Assembly (NCBI GenBank): GCA_043816165.1 | Contig: JBDRIE010000033.1 | Coordinates: forward strand, 1 to 64,000 | Reading direction: 5' to 3' | DNA from: JAACEU01 sp043816165 | GTDB taxonomy: Bacteria > Patescibacteriota > Gracilibacteria > UBA1369 > LOWO2-01-FULL-3 | Length of the DNA: 64,000 nucleotides | In this document: positions 8,350-17,390 of the stretch, piece after piece | Numbering within the stretch: the stretch's first letter is position 1 | Layout of the letters: each line of letters opens with the position of its first letter | The notes under the pieces: model-generated | Database searches by the model: none | What the model was told of the DNA's origin: nothing | Seen by the model: the letters and a program-made list of their open reading frames with translations, nothing else | Program-made: the position numbers and the translations under genes

Positions 8350-9567
8350 CTATAAAGCCAATCCATCCAAGGCCTTCGGATCACTCTCCACATAATACTC
8401 ATTCTCGCTTCCATAAGTACTATAAACCGAGAAGTTAAACACCGGCATATACGAATCTCGCTTTATATCCACGCTCAAACTTTGCTTCGTATCTCCACTA
8501 AATCCATCTGATGTAATGCTCGCAGACTCACGAGTGGTATCTTTATCAAATGTTTCCACTCTGAAATAAATCCGTGAAGCCGCCAACCTCTCCTCATTAT
8601 TGAACATCTCAGGATCCAACATCGCCGGATTCATAAGATTTGTTAGAGACAGATAATTCAGCCCTGTCGCCTCTCCCGGGAAATTGTCCGGATTATTTCT
8701 CTGCAAAAATTCCCAAATCGAAAAGCATGGCAACTTTGCTTGGAACCTTTCCCCCTGACTATCATATAAATAGAAATCACGGGCTTCTGTATTGATACAA
8801 TATTGCCCTTCAAAACTCTCCCCGGGATTTTGGTAAACATGGCAAATAATATCAGAATTAATTCTATCTCCACCCGCACCACACTCAATAGTCCCAAACC
8901 ATGAAGGCTCTGTAGCATTTGTCACAAACTGTTCACCACTATTTACATTTTGAGCAGACGAAACCGCAGTAAAATCATGAAGAGACTCTGTAATAAAGCT
9001 TCCATCACTAGTTTCTCTTAAGGCAAATATTTTCCACCTTAGCACATCCCATCCGGATATCTGACCGGTATCAAAAATCAAGTCTGTAGCCGGATTAAAC
9101 GACACAAAAAATTCCACCGTAAAGTCCTCCACAACCTGTATTTCCCCCATTTCATCAACAGTAAAAAGTGGAATCGTCAAAGTCTCATTCAACTCCAAAA
9201 TGTCATAAAATTTGTAATCCAACATCGAAGCAACATCGTACTCCTCCGGATCAAAACACGGATAAGAATTACATTTATTTTTCAATTCATAAGAGAAAAC
9301 TGCCATCTCCCCAACCTTCCCAATATTAGCCTCTTTCCCCTCCCATCCGGGCAAATTCGTATCCAAATTATACAAAGCCTGCTCTATCCCGGACTCAGCC
9401 GCATAATACGCTCTCCCCGCATCTATCAACTGCTTTGTAGACCTGGATTCACCAATAATCAACGAAGACAACGCCAAAGAAAGCGCAATCAAAACTCCCA
9501 TTACAAGCAATGCCACCAAAAGGGCGCTTCCTCTCACTTCACGAATTGTCTTTTTCAATTTATTCAT
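8350..9567 (-). CDS. PilX/GspK-like minor pilin, pilus assembly protein
   Basis: This is the last gene of the pilus operon, 405 residues. Its N-terminus GSALLVALLVMGVLIALSLAL, followed by YYAAESGIEQAL (residues about 17-67), is typical of PilX N-terminal domains, where the class III leader is less canonical than in major pilins. The rest is a large beta-rich extracellular domain with few landmarks. Such proteins cap the pilus tip with the GspI/J-like subunits. I chose the ATG giving MNKLKK; a second in-frame ATG four codons upstream is possible. It overlaps the preceding gene by 8 bases. Confidence 0.7.
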   Translation of the reverse strand: MNKLKKTIREVRGSALLVALLVMGVLIALSLALSSLIIGESRSTKQLIDAGRAYYAAESGIEQALYNLDTNLPGWEGKEANIGKVGEMAVFSYELKNKCNSYPCFDPEEYDVASMLDYKFYDILELNETLTIPLFTVDEMGEIQVVEDFTVEFFVSFNPATDLIFDTGQISGWDVLRWKIFALRETSDGSFITESLHDFTAVSSAQNVNSGEQFVTNATEPSWFGTIECGAGGDRINSDIICHVYQNPGESFEGQYCINTEARDFYLYDSQGERFQAKLPCFSIWEFLQRNNPDNFPGEATGLNYLSLTNLMNPAMLDPEMFNNEERLAASRIYFRVETFDKDTTRESASITSDGFSGDTKQSLSVDIKRDSYMPVFNFSVYSTYGSENEYYVESDPKALDGLAL

Positions 9568-10207
9568 TAGTAAAATCAAATGAAGTTACAATATCTATTG
9601 TCGGCAATGTTGAATAAGATCTGGACGAAATAGTAGTCTGCAAATCCACAGAATAAGGAGTTCCACTCTTTCGTCTTTCCATCTCAAAAGTAGCAAAAAC
9701 AGTCACCTTTGGTTGAAATTGGAAACCGTCTTTGAAAACATTTTCCAATTTATATGGATCATCGACCGGCGACACGAAAACGTTGAACTCAGTCACAGAA
9801 ATTCGATCAATCTCCGGTGAAATAAGTAAATAATCAGTCTGTTTTCGAATCTGCTCTTCCAAAACATCCTCACCAAACCAAATATTCTCTTTATCATCGT
9901 CATATTCAAATACAACATGTCTATCACCCCCCATAGAAATCAAAACCAATCTCTCATTAACATTCCTATAATCCACATCTATCCCATAATAAATTGCCCC
10001 ATTCCTCACCTCCTCGGTAATTTTGTCAAAAACTCTCCGAGCTTCAGAATAAAGCACTCTGTAATCATTCGCCTCCTGCTGAGATTTCACAATATCAGTA
10101 TATGAACCTATCAAAACCCCAAGGAACATCACAAAAATCGCCATAGCAACCATCATTTCGATTAGAGTGAATCCCCTTTGTTTTAATATTTTTTTCATAA
10201 TATTCAT
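9560..10207 (-). CDS. minor pseudopilin, PilW/GspJ-like
   Basis: A 215-residue prepilin with the class III signal KQRGFTLIEMMVAMAIF; cleavage is expected between Gly and Phe, and Glu+5 is present. After the helix, the extracellular part includes EARRVFDKITEEVRNG, a stretch typical of GspJ/PilW-like proteins. It would take part in the initiating tip complex of the type IV pilus. Its ATG overlaps the stop of the upstream PilV-like gene by one base, so the subunits are translationally coupled. Confidence 0.72.
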   Translation of the reverse strand: MNIMKKILKQRGFTLIEMMVAMAIFVMFLGVLIGSYTDIVKSQQEANDYRVLYSEARRVFDKITEEVRNGAIYYGIDVDYRNVNERLVLISMGGDRHVVFEYDDDKENIWFGEDVLEEQIRKQTDYLLISPEIDRISVTEFNVFVSPVDDPYKLENVFKDGFQFQPKVTVFATFEMERRKSGTPYSVDLQTTISSRSYSTLPTIDIVTSFDFTNE

Positions 10208-10833
10208 TATAACGCTCCTCCTTTCCAGTTGCTCAAAACCGTATCCAGAGCAACTTCACGATCTCTGTTTCCATCCTTCCAGGTAACAACAGATCTAACT
10301 AACATAAAATCTTCGCATTCCTCAGGCGCCACACACGCATCCAAAATCTCAATATACCGATAAAAAACCGGATCATCAGAAGATCCCGCTTTACCAATAT
10401 ATCCATCTGAATTCTTCACTAAACCAAACGATTGATTATAAGGATCATAAAATCCCTCATTAAACTCCCAAGGTTTCATAGTATCCAAAGCCCCTATGCT
10501 GGTAGCATTTTCCGCCGGACTCGAATTTCTCCAGCCACCATCATCCAAAAATACTGAATAATAATGACCCTCCTCAAGCTCATCATAAAGCCCACTTTCC
10601 CCTCGAAAATCCAAATTGTGCAACCAATTCGTATCTCGAATATTCCTTACAGCTTCAATCCCCTCCTGAGCCAAAAAGTACGCCTGTAAACTTTGGACAT
10701 TCAACTTATTCGTCTTCACCATGCTCACAAGCAAATTGGAAGCGGAAACAATAGCAACCGTCAAAATCATGATTCCTATCATCACTTCAGTAAGACTAAA
10801 CCCGGATGTTGATTTAAGCTTCCTCTTCAGCAT
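10207..10833 (-). CDS. minor pseudopilin, PilV/GspI-like
   Basis: A 208-residue prepilin with the leader MLKRKLKSTSG followed by FSLTEVMIGIMILTVAIV. The Glu+5 and the following AQEGIEAVRNIRD (near residue 55) are hallmarks of PilV/GspI-like proteins in candidate-phyla pilus clusters. The C-terminal part has two cysteines in ACVAPEECEDF that could form a small disulfide loop. It overlaps the upstream GspH-like gene by 20 bases. Confidence 0.75.
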   Translation of the reverse strand: MLKRKLKSTSGFSLTEVMIGIMILTVAIVSASNLLVSMVKTNKLNVQSLQAYFLAQEGIEAVRNIRDTNWLHNLDFRGESGLYDELEEGHYYSVFLDDGGWRNSSPAENATSIGALDTMKPWEFNEGFYDPYNQSFGLVKNSDGYIGKAGSSDDPVFYRYIEILDACVAPEECEDFMLVRSVVTWKDGNRDREVALDTVLSNWKGGAL

Positions 10834-11578
10834 AATCAGCTCTAGTTACATTGATCTGGCCTGATGTCAGATCAACAAAAATATTTCTCTTATATCGATC
10901 TTCCTCGCTTTCCCCATACTTCATCTCGATTCGAACCTCCAACGGCGCATTTCCACTCATTGAATCAATATATATTTCACCGTTTGGAGGAATAAACGTA
11001 ATCGCAATATTTTCATTCAAATTAATCTCATTTTCATCGTAAATTCCCAAAATATTCACCTCTTTATCCAGCCCAAGGTCGGAAAAGGCAGTAGGATCAT
11101 TAGCCAGCTCCTCATATTCGCACCCTTCCCTACTCCAAGTCTCTGTCACAGAATCAAATTCAAGTTTATTACTATATGAAATTTCAAACTTCTGAATCGA
11201 ATATTCACTACCATCACCACTCAAATAATATCCAAAACAATTCGCAATATTTTCCTCGGTACCAATATATTCTTCATCCGCAGCAATCGCCTCACTAATC
11301 TCCTCATAAGCCATACCCCCAAAATCTCCATGAATCGTATTGTCACGAAGTTCATAGAACTGAGCCGTAAAACTGTCTGCAGCAAAGTCCAAAAGAGCTG
11401 TTCGCCTATACTCCGTGTACCCGTTAATCGCCAAAGTTGAAAGCACCGCGATAATGAAGAGCACGACCATCATCTCCACCAAAGTAAACCCCTTTGACGG
11501 AGCTCCCTCCGGTCGCGCTAATTGTGTTAGAGGACTCCACTCCGTTGCGTCCTGCAATTTTTTTTTTAGAATTTTCAT
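10814..11578 (-). CDS. pseudopilin, FimT/GspH-like, with unusually long leader
   Basis: A 254-residue prepilin with the cleavage region SKGFTLVEMMVVLFIIAVLSTLAINGYTEYRR, typical of GspH/FimT. The leader before the cleavage site is about 29 residues, longer than the usual 6-20, and contains the non-prepilin-like stretch TEWSPLTQLARPEGAPS. At DNA level that stretch is GC-rich and carries two inverted repeats, suggesting an in-frame palindromic insertion. No later start codon exists before the cleavage site except a possible TTG. The mature domain has no features I can assign further. Confidence 0.75.
   Translation of the reverse strand: MKILKKKLQDATEWSPLTQLARPEGAPSKGFTLVEMMVVLFIIAVLSTLAINGYTEYRRTALLDFAADSFTAQFYELRDNTIHGDFGGMAYEEISEAIAADEEYIGTEENIANCFGYYLSGDGSEYSIQKFEISYSNKLEFDSVTETWSREGCEYEELANDPTAFSDLGLDKEVNILGIYDENEINLNENIAITFIPPNGEIYIDSMSGNAPLEVRIEMKYGESEEDRYKRNIFVDLTSGQINVTRADYAEEEA
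11498..11553 (-). repeat. palindromic GC-rich insert inside prepilin leader
   Basis: Two small inverted repeats (CGGAG with CTCCG at 11498-11511, and AGGAC with GTCCT at 11531-11553) sit in the part of the gene that encodes the odd leader residues. Base composition is richer in G+C than the flanking coding sequence. This looks like a mobile palindrome inserted in frame. Confidence 0.4.
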
Positions 11579-11580
11579 AA

Positions 11581-12849
11581 TTATACTCCGATAGCTCCAC
11601 TCAAATTAAAGATTGGAGCCATTATTGCTAATGCTAATAGAGCCACGAAAAGCCCCACAAACAAGATCATAAATGGTTCAAATACAGATGATAACTTCCT
11701 TATTGAATTATCAATCTCCCTTTGATATTGATCTGAAATTTTTTGTGAAATTTTACCGAGCGTAGCGGATTTTTCACCTACACGAAGCATTTGTGTAACT
11801 TCCGGTGGGAACAAAAATTCGCTATTCTCTAATGTTTCCGAAATCTTTCCTCCAACTCGTACATTATCGATAATTTCCTGAGCCTGAGCTTTATACACTC
11901 TGTTCGAAAGTGAACTTCCTGCAATTTTCAAACTCTTAATCACCGGCAAACCTGAATCAATCAAAAGTCCAAGCAAACTAATAAACCTTAATACATATAC
12001 TTTTCGAGACAATGTTCCAATTATATAGATTCTCAGTTTCCAATAATCCCACGACAACGCACCATAATCACTTTTTACAAAAACATTAAACACTCCATAT
12101 CCAGCAAAACCCACAATCAAAATCACCCACCAATAATTCACCAAACCACTTTGAATCGTGATAAGCATTCTAGTCGGCAAAGGCAATGCGTCATCAGCAA
12201 TTCCACCTTCTTTAAGCAAATTCAGAAGAGTCGGGAACACCCACACGAGCATACCAATACTCACCAAAACCAAAACGGCAAGAACAGCAATTGGATAAAC
12301 CGCCGCTCCCCACAATTTCATCTGAAGATCATGTTTCTTATCTAATTGTTCGGAAAGCTTGAAAAGCATGATATCAAGACGCCCTGTAGCTTCTCCCGAT
12401 CGCACAATTCCCACTTCCGCCTCATCAAAAACATCCTCAAAACGACTCATCGCCTCACTCAAATTCGATCCACTCTCACAAGTGTATCCAATCGTGTTCA
12501 GAACACGTTGAAACCTTCGATTCGGAGATCTCCCCGCCAAGGCTTTCACCGCTTGCACAACAGGAATTCCCCCATCCACCATTACAGCAAGCATATGAAA
12601 GAAATACGACTTATCTCTCAGGCTAATCTTTGTCCTATCAATCAAGAAATCATTAATCCTGGTAAAAATCCCCTGACTCGAACTATCATAAACACCATAA
12701 ATCACTTTGTCTGACTCTTTTTTACCAAAACTCTTCACACTTTTCAGCACGTCAGCTCCTCCCACAACACCCTCAACCATATAATCGGTTGCGTCCACAT
12801 CAGCGGGCTGAGCAGCTTTTTCTTCGGGTTTTTGAATATCAGATTCCAT
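11581..12849 (-). CDS. pilC: type IV pilus inner-membrane platform protein PilC
   Basis: A GspF/PilC-family protein that couples the assembly and retraction ATPases to pilus growth. The 422 residues begin with a polar cytoplasmic tail (about 1-75). Two GspF repeats follow: FFHMLAVMVDGGIPVVQAVKAL near 83-104 and ISLLGLLIDSGLPVIKSLKIA near 290-310. Each is linked to membrane helices, with the last helix at the extreme C-terminus (FVGLFVALLALAIMAPIF). The GEATGRL and GEKSATLGKI motifs are present. It lies between pilO and the pseudopilins, as in other pilus operons. Confidence 0.92.
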   Translation of the reverse strand: MESDIQKPEEKAAQPADVDATDYMVEGVVGGADVLKSVKSFGKKESDKVIYGVYDSSSQGIFTRINDFLIDRTKISLRDKSYFFHMLAVMVDGGIPVVQAVKALAGRSPNRRFQRVLNTIGYTCESGSNLSEAMSRFEDVFDEAEVGIVRSGEATGRLDIMLFKLSEQLDKKHDLQMKLWGAAVYPIAVLAVLVLVSIGMLVWVFPTLLNLLKEGGIADDALPLPTRMLITIQSGLVNYWWVILIVGFAGYGVFNVFVKSDYGALSWDYWKLRIYIIGTLSRKVYVLRFISLLGLLIDSGLPVIKSLKIAGSSLSNRVYKAQAQEIIDNVRVGGKISETLENSEFLFPPEVTQMLRVGEKSATLGKISQKISDQYQREIDNSIRKLSSVFEPFMILFVGLFVALLALAIMAPIFNLSGAIGV

Positions 12850-12858
12850 ATTTATTTA

Positions 12859-13443
12859 TTATTGTACTTCAGAAAAATAAGCTTCCATCGCGAGCGAAAA
12901 AGTTGCTCTCTTGATATTAAGAACATCGAGCTCATTTAACTGAACATTGATAGATTCAACTTTGAAAATTCTTGGATTTTGCTCAACACCTTCCAAGAAA
13001 GTCACCAAATCTGTGTAATTTCCTTCAAAACTGGCATTAATTCTAAGCGCATCTACTCCATCATAAGCCGAGTTCCCTTCTCCAAAACTCAAAGATTTAA
13101 GCTCAATATCGTATGTGTCGGTAATTTGGATAATATCTTTAATCACCTCGTCTTGCTTCATTGTCGAAGGAATAGCTCGCAAACTTTCAATCTTTTGCAC
13201 TTCTGTAGCAATACCCAACTCCTCCTCCGCAGTTTCAAATTCAGAAATCTTACTCTTGATCGATTCAATCTCTACTTCCTTAGAAGTAATATCTGTTTCC
13301 ATTGCAGAAACATCTGCTGCTAAAGATTTTGTGTAGAAAAAATAACCAACAACTGCTACCAAAACCAATAGAACACCTATAAAAGTTCCTGCTTTAGATG
13401 GAGCCCTGAACTCAATATCATTTTTTTGAACTTTATCAGCCAT
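12859..13443 (-). CDS. pilO: type IV pilus alignment protein PilO-like
   Basis: A 194-residue bitopic membrane protein. It has a short cytoplasmic N-terminus, a membrane helix (about 20-38), a coiled coil (about 42-80, SAMETDITSKEVEIESIKSK) and a ferredoxin-like PilO domain. The segment FEGNYTDLVTFLEGVEQNPRIFKVESINV is the best match to PilO. It forms the alignment complex with the PilN-like protein encoded just upstream. Neither PilM nor PilB is in the window. Confidence 0.8.
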   Translation of the reverse strand: MADKVQKNDIEFRAPSKAGTFIGVLLVLVAVVGYFFYTKSLAADVSAMETDITSKEVEIESIKSKISEFETAEEELGIATEVQKIESLRAIPSTMKQDEVIKDIIQITDTYDIELKSLSFGEGNSAYDGVDALRINASFEGNYTDLVTFLEGVEQNPRIFKVESINVQLNELDVLNIKRATFSLAMEAYFSEVQ

Positions 13444-13468
13444 ATTAAATCTATTTAAATATTAATAA

Positions 13469-14059
13469 TTAACGTAAAACCGCCTCGCTTTCCTCTACTT
13501 CAACCACATCTTCTTCATCACTTTCCAGCAAAGCTAAAGGATCCGCCTCCACATATGTTGCTCCAAATAGGAAAGTAAGAATTTCCTTACCATCCTCATC
13601 CGTTCCTCCAGAAATAGATGGAACAAAACTTCCTACAAATGAATAACTATTTTCAAAAGCTTTAATCAAATCAGCAACATCAAAATATGGATCTTTCCTA
13701 TCGGGATAAGTCTTAACGTTCATATTAATATCATTCGAAGATGAACCTGAATATGAAAGAATCTCCACAATTGAAAGTCCATTATCAGTAGGAACTGTCT
13801 TTCTAATAGTCTTTATAACTTTCGACCACTGAATCATATCGCCCTCCAAATCATCCAGTGTCCTCTTCGCATTTATGGCTTCCAAAAGCTCTTTACTCTC
13901 AAACTGAAGCAACTTGTTTTTATACTCAGTCAAATTAGCCTCAACTCGTTTCAGATCCTCTTCATTGGAAGCTTTATTCCAAAAAGTATATCCGGTATAT
14001 GCACCCATTCCCAGAACAATAATAATCCCAAGAATAAGTAATGTAGAAGTTCTTTTCAT
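13469..14059 (-). CDS. pilN: type IV pilus alignment protein PilN-like
   Basis: This first gene of the operon encodes 196 residues. A short N-terminus leads into a membrane helix (about 7-27), a coiled coil (EEDLKRVEANLTEYKNKLLQFESKELLEAI) and a small alpha/beta domain ending in an acidic tail (SDEEDVVEVEESE). The topology fits PilN or a second PilO-like protein; position before pilO favours PilN. It lacks an obvious PilM-binding motif at the very N-terminus, so the symbol is a best guess. Confidence 0.6.
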   Translation of the reverse strand: MKRTSTLLILGIIIVLGMGAYTGYTFWNKASNEEDLKRVEANLTEYKNKLLQFESKELLEAINAKRTLDDLEGDMIQWSKVIKTIRKTVPTDNGLSIVEILSYSGSSSNDINMNVKTYPDRKDPYFDVADLIKAFENSYSFVGSFVPSISGGTDEDGKEILTFLFGATYVEADPLALLESDEEDVVEVEESEAVLR

Positions 14060-14088
14060 AATATTTGTTTTTATTTTTTATTCCCTAT

Positions 14089-14097
14089 ATTTTACCA
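14089..14097 (-). promoter_or_regulatory. extended -10 promoter of the pilus operon
   Basis: On the minus strand TGG-TAAAAT lies 30 bases before the pilN-like ATG. No clear -35 is present. It is back to back with the promoter of the RNHCP gene, so the two may compete for polymerase. Confidence 0.5.
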
Positions 14098-14101
14098 GAT
14101 T

Positions 14102-14129
14102 TTGCACTAATCGTAAAGGGTTGTAATAT
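14102..14129 (+). promoter_or_regulatory. promoter of RNHCP-tilS
   Basis: TTGCAC and TAATAT are 16 bases apart, upstream of the RNHCP gene. The boxes are close to consensus, and the site begins 4 bases from the divergent pilus promoter. Confidence 0.5.
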
Positions 14130-14155
14130 GAGGTTAAACCCCGTATACAAAAACT

Positions 14156-14467
14156 ATGAGAAAAATCAACGAATCATTCACCTGCAAAAATTGTGGTGAA
14201 AAGAACCCCAAACTCGAAAAATCATGCAGAAACCACTGCAGAAAATGCCTTTATTCCCTTCACGTAGACAAAAACACGCCCGGAGACAGAGAATCATCCT
14301 GCAAAGCACTCATGGAACCTATAAAAGCTGAACAAACTGGCAAAAAAGGCTGGATGATCTATCATAAATGCACAAAATGTAGCAAAATAATCCCAAACAC
14401 AGTCGCAGACGACGATAACTTCGAAAAAGTAATAGAGCAGTCGCAACAGCGACTATTGCCAAACTAG
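14156..14467 (+). CDS. RNHCP-domain zinc protein
   Basis: The name comes from the conserved string RNHCP; here it reads RNHCRKC, with Arg in place of Pro. The 103 residues hold two zinc-ribbon pairs: CKNCGEKNP near the start with RNHCRKCLYSLHVD, and CTKC near residue 74. They also contain PGDRESSC and ALMEPI, the remaining family landmarks. The molecular role is unknown, though the fold suggests nucleic-acid or protein binding. It lies 10 bases before tilS and shares its promoter, so a tRNA- or translation-related function is plausible but unproven. Confidence 0.8.
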   Translation: MRKINESFTCKNCGEKNPKLEKSCRNHCRKCLYSLHVDKNTPGDRESSCKALMEPIKAEQTGKKGWMIYHKCTKCSKIIPNTVADDDNFEKVIEQSQQRLLPN

Positions 14468-14477
14468 TCCCAACAAA

Positions 14478-15467
14478 ATGAATCCACAAGAAGCTAAAAA
14501 ACTAGAGAAGAAAATCCACAAAATTTTCGCCAAATATCTATCAAAAAATAACACCGTAATTGCCGGGATTTCAGGTGGTCCGGATTCCATCTTTTTACTG
14601 AAATTTTTGGCCGAATTTCCCATAAAAATCCATGTCGCCCATCTAAATCATCTACTCCGAAAAGAAAGCGGAAACGATGAAAAATTAGTCAAAGATTTCA
14701 CTGAAAAACTAAACGAAAAACTGGACAACAACGCCATTTCCTTCCATTCAAAAAGCGTAGATATCAAAAAAATCAGCAAAAAATCCAAAAAAGGAATCGA
14801 AGAAACAGGTCGAGCAGAAAGATACAAATTTTTCAACCAACTCGCAAAAAAACACAAAGCCACGTTCATCATCACAGCTCACCACGCAGACGACAATTTG
14901 GAAACAATTCTTCTAAACCTAACGAGAGGAGCGACTCTCCAAGGTTTGACAGGAATGAAGACCTTAGACACAAACTTGCTCCGTCCCCTTTTACCTATTA
15001 CAAAAGCGCAAATCCAGGATTATCTCAAATTCAAACGCATCCCATTCATCATTGAAAAATCCAACCTCACCGACGAATACAACAGAAACCTCATTCGAAA
15101 CAAAGCAATCCCCCACCTCAAAAAAATCAACCCAAATATCGCACTCACAACCACAAAAAATACCGAAAATCTCAGAGAAATCCAAGACTATCTCGCAATT
15201 CAAGCTCAAAACTGGCTCAAACACCACTCCACAAAATCCTCTACAAAACTACCAGCCAAATCCCTAACAAAACTCCATCCGGCCCTCCAAAAAACCATAC
15301 TCAGAGAACTCTATAAATCCCTCACCGGTGACACAAAAAACCTCGAGAATACCCACATCAACGAAATCCTCCACCTAATCTCACAAAACATCGGCAACAA
15401 ACAAAAAAAATTCGGAAAACTCCTACTCACACTCAAAAACAACAGTATCACAATCAAAAAACTCTAA
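14478..15467 (+). CDS. tilS: tRNA(Ile)-lysidine synthase
   Basis: TilS converts C34 of tRNA-Ile(CAU) to lysidine so that AUA is read as isoleucine, using ATP and lysine. The PP-loop SGGPDS is at residues 31-36. HLNHLLRKES, GRAERYKFF and TAHHADDNLETILLNLTRGATLQGLTGM follow in the usual order, with LLRPLL after. At 329 residues it has the N-terminal catalytic domain and a short C-terminal part, shorter than the E. coli enzyme. It is typically near ftsH in bacteria, as here. Confidence 0.92.
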   Translation: MNPQEAKKLEKKIHKIFAKYLSKNNTVIAGISGGPDSIFLLKFLAEFPIKIHVAHLNHLLRKESGNDEKLVKDFTEKLNEKLDNNAISFHSKSVDIKKISKKSKKGIEETGRAERYKFFNQLAKKHKATFIITAHHADDNLETILLNLTRGATLQGLTGMKTLDTNLLRPLLPITKAQIQDYLKFKRIPFIIEKSNLTDEYNRNLIRNKAIPHLKKINPNIALTTTKNTENLREIQDYLAIQAQNWLKHHSTKSSTKLPAKSLTKLHPALQKTILRELYKSLTGDTKNLENTHINEILHLISQNIGNKQKKFGKLLLTLKNNSITIKKL

Positions 15468-15539
15468 ATTCTCATTGCAAAAATCACCAATTTCGTACAC
15501 TATAAAGGCACTTAAAATCTTAAATGCCCAAATTTTATT

Positions 15540-17390
15540 ATGCCTGCATTACAAAAACCTCCACAAAGAAGAAACACCTTCATTTACCTTGTTATCATCG
15601 CATTAATCGTTGCTGCACTCGCAATGATGTTTAATTCAGGTCAGCAAGCAACAACCGAAATTTCTCTAAATACATTCGTAGAAAAAGCTCAATCCGGAGA
15701 AATTCACAAAGTAGAAGTCTCTGACAACCGCATCGACATCGAACTTGTAGACGGTAGCAAACTTTACACATTCAAAGAAATGGGATCCAGCATCTATGAA
15801 ATCCTAGAAAAATCCGGAGCGGACGAAGACGTGATCTCGGCGCTCCCTATTACTATAGTGGACACCGAATCAGGGAAATTCTGGACAGACCTATTAATAG
15901 GGGTCGTTCCATTCTTGTTAATAATCGCGTTTTTCGTCTTTATGATGCGATCGGCTCAATCCAGCAACAATCAAGCAATGTCTTTCGGAAAAAGCCGAGC
16001 AAAAGTTTATGATAAAGGTAAACAAAAAACCACATTCGATGACGTCGCGGGCTGTGAAGAAGCAAAAGATGAACTGGAAGAAGTAGTAGATTTTCTGAAA
16101 AAACCACAAAAATACACAAAAATTGGTGCAAAAATTCCAAAAGGAGTTATGTTAGTTGGAGCACCGGGAACCGGTAAAACCTTATTAGCAAGAGCCGTCG
16201 CCGGAGAAGCAGATGTTCCATTCTTCTCAATTTCAGGATCAGAATTCGTAGAAATGTTCGTAGGTGTAGGTGCTTCCAGAGTTCGAGACTTATTTACCAG
16301 AGCAAAACGAAACGCCCCTTGTATTATTTTCGTCGACGAAATTGATGCGGTAGGGCGACACAGAGGCGCAGGAATGGGAGGAGGACACGACGAAAGAGAA
16401 CAAACATTAAACCAAATACTTACAGAAATGGACGGATTTGAAACCGGCACAAACGTAATAGTAATCGCGGCAACAAACAGACCGGACATCCTCGATCCTG
16501 CATTACTAAGACCCGGAAGATTCGACCGAAGAGTCGTTGTGGACATGCCGGATGCAAAAGCCAGAGAAGGAATTCTAAAAGTTCACACAAGAAAAAAACC
16601 GTTAGCAAAAACCGTTGATTTAAACAAAATAGCACGCTCAACACCGGGATTTACCGGCGCAGATTTGGAAAACCTGGCGAACGAAGCCGCAATCCTTACG
16701 GCAAAACTCGACAAAAAGACTATTGGAATGAGAGAACTTGAGCAATCTATCGAAAAAGTTGTCATGGGACCGGAAAGAAAATCCAGAGTTCTTAGCAAAA
16801 AAGAAAAGAAAATCACCGCCTACCACGAAGTCGGACACGCAGTTGTAGGACATATGCTCCCGGGATGCGACCCTGTCCACAAAATCTCTGTAATCTCCCG
16901 TGGAATGGCACTCGGAGTCACTTGGTTCATGCCGGAAGAAGACAAACATTTAACGTCTAGAAGCAAATTCGAAGACGAAATATGTTCACTTCTAGGTGGT
17001 TACACATCAGAACAAGTATTCTTTGGAGAAATGACCACAGGAGCTTCGAATGACCTTCAGAGAGCCACAAAATTGGCTCGAAACATGGTTACGAAATTTG
17101 GAATGAGCGACCTCGGACCGGTCATCTTCGGCGACAGCAATGACGAAATATTCCTCGGAAAAGATTTTGGACATATGAAAAATTACTCAGAAGAATCAGC
17201 GGCAAAAATCGACCTGTTAGTTAAAAGAATTCTAGATAAATCACACAAAAAAACCGAAGATATAATCAGAAAAAACAAAAAACTGATAGACACAATCGCA
17301 ACCGACCTGATCAAAAAAGAAACATTGTCATCTGAAGAATTCAAAAAGTACTTTAAAGATACAAAAGTCCCTAAAAAGACAACAACATGA
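15540..17390 (+). CDS. ftsH: ATP-dependent membrane zinc protease FtsH
   Basis: A hexameric AAA+ protease that degrades membrane and short-lived cytosolic proteins. The 616 residues hold two membrane helices (about 14-32 and 115-135) flanking a small extracytoplasmic domain. The AAA module has Walker A GAPGTGKT (207-214), Walker B IIFVDEID near 262-269 and the SRH region with RPGRFDR (324-330). The zinc site HEVGH is at 429-433. All catalytic residues are intact. It overlaps the hsp20 gene by four bases (ATGA), pairing a protease with a holdase chaperone in one operon. Confidence 0.97.
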   Translation: MPALQKPPQRRNTFIYLVIIALIVAALAMMFNSGQQATTEISLNTFVEKAQSGEIHKVEVSDNRIDIELVDGSKLYTFKEMGSSIYEILEKSGADEDVISALPITIVDTESGKFWTDLLIGVVPFLLIIAFFVFMMRSAQSSNNQAMSFGKSRAKVYDKGKQKTTFDDVAGCEEAKDELEEVVDFLKKPQKYTKIGAKIPKGVMLVGAPGTGKTLLARAVAGEADVPFFSISGSEFVEMFVGVGASRVRDLFTRAKRNAPCIIFVDEIDAVGRHRGAGMGGGHDEREQTLNQILTEMDGFETGTNVIVIAATNRPDILDPALLRPGRFDRRVVVDMPDAKAREGILKVHTRKKPLAKTVDLNKIARSTPGFTGADLENLANEAAILTAKLDKKTIGMRELEQSIEKVVMGPERKSRVLSKKEKKITAYHEVGHAVVGHMLPGCDPVHKISVISRGMALGVTWFMPEEDKHLTSRSKFEDEICSLLGGYTSEQVFFGEMTTGASNDLQRATKLARNMVTKFGMSDLGPVIFGDSNDEIFLGKDFGHMKNYSEESAAKIDLLVKRILDKSHKKTEDIIRKNKKLIDTIATDLIKKETLSSEEFKKYFKDTKVPKKTTT

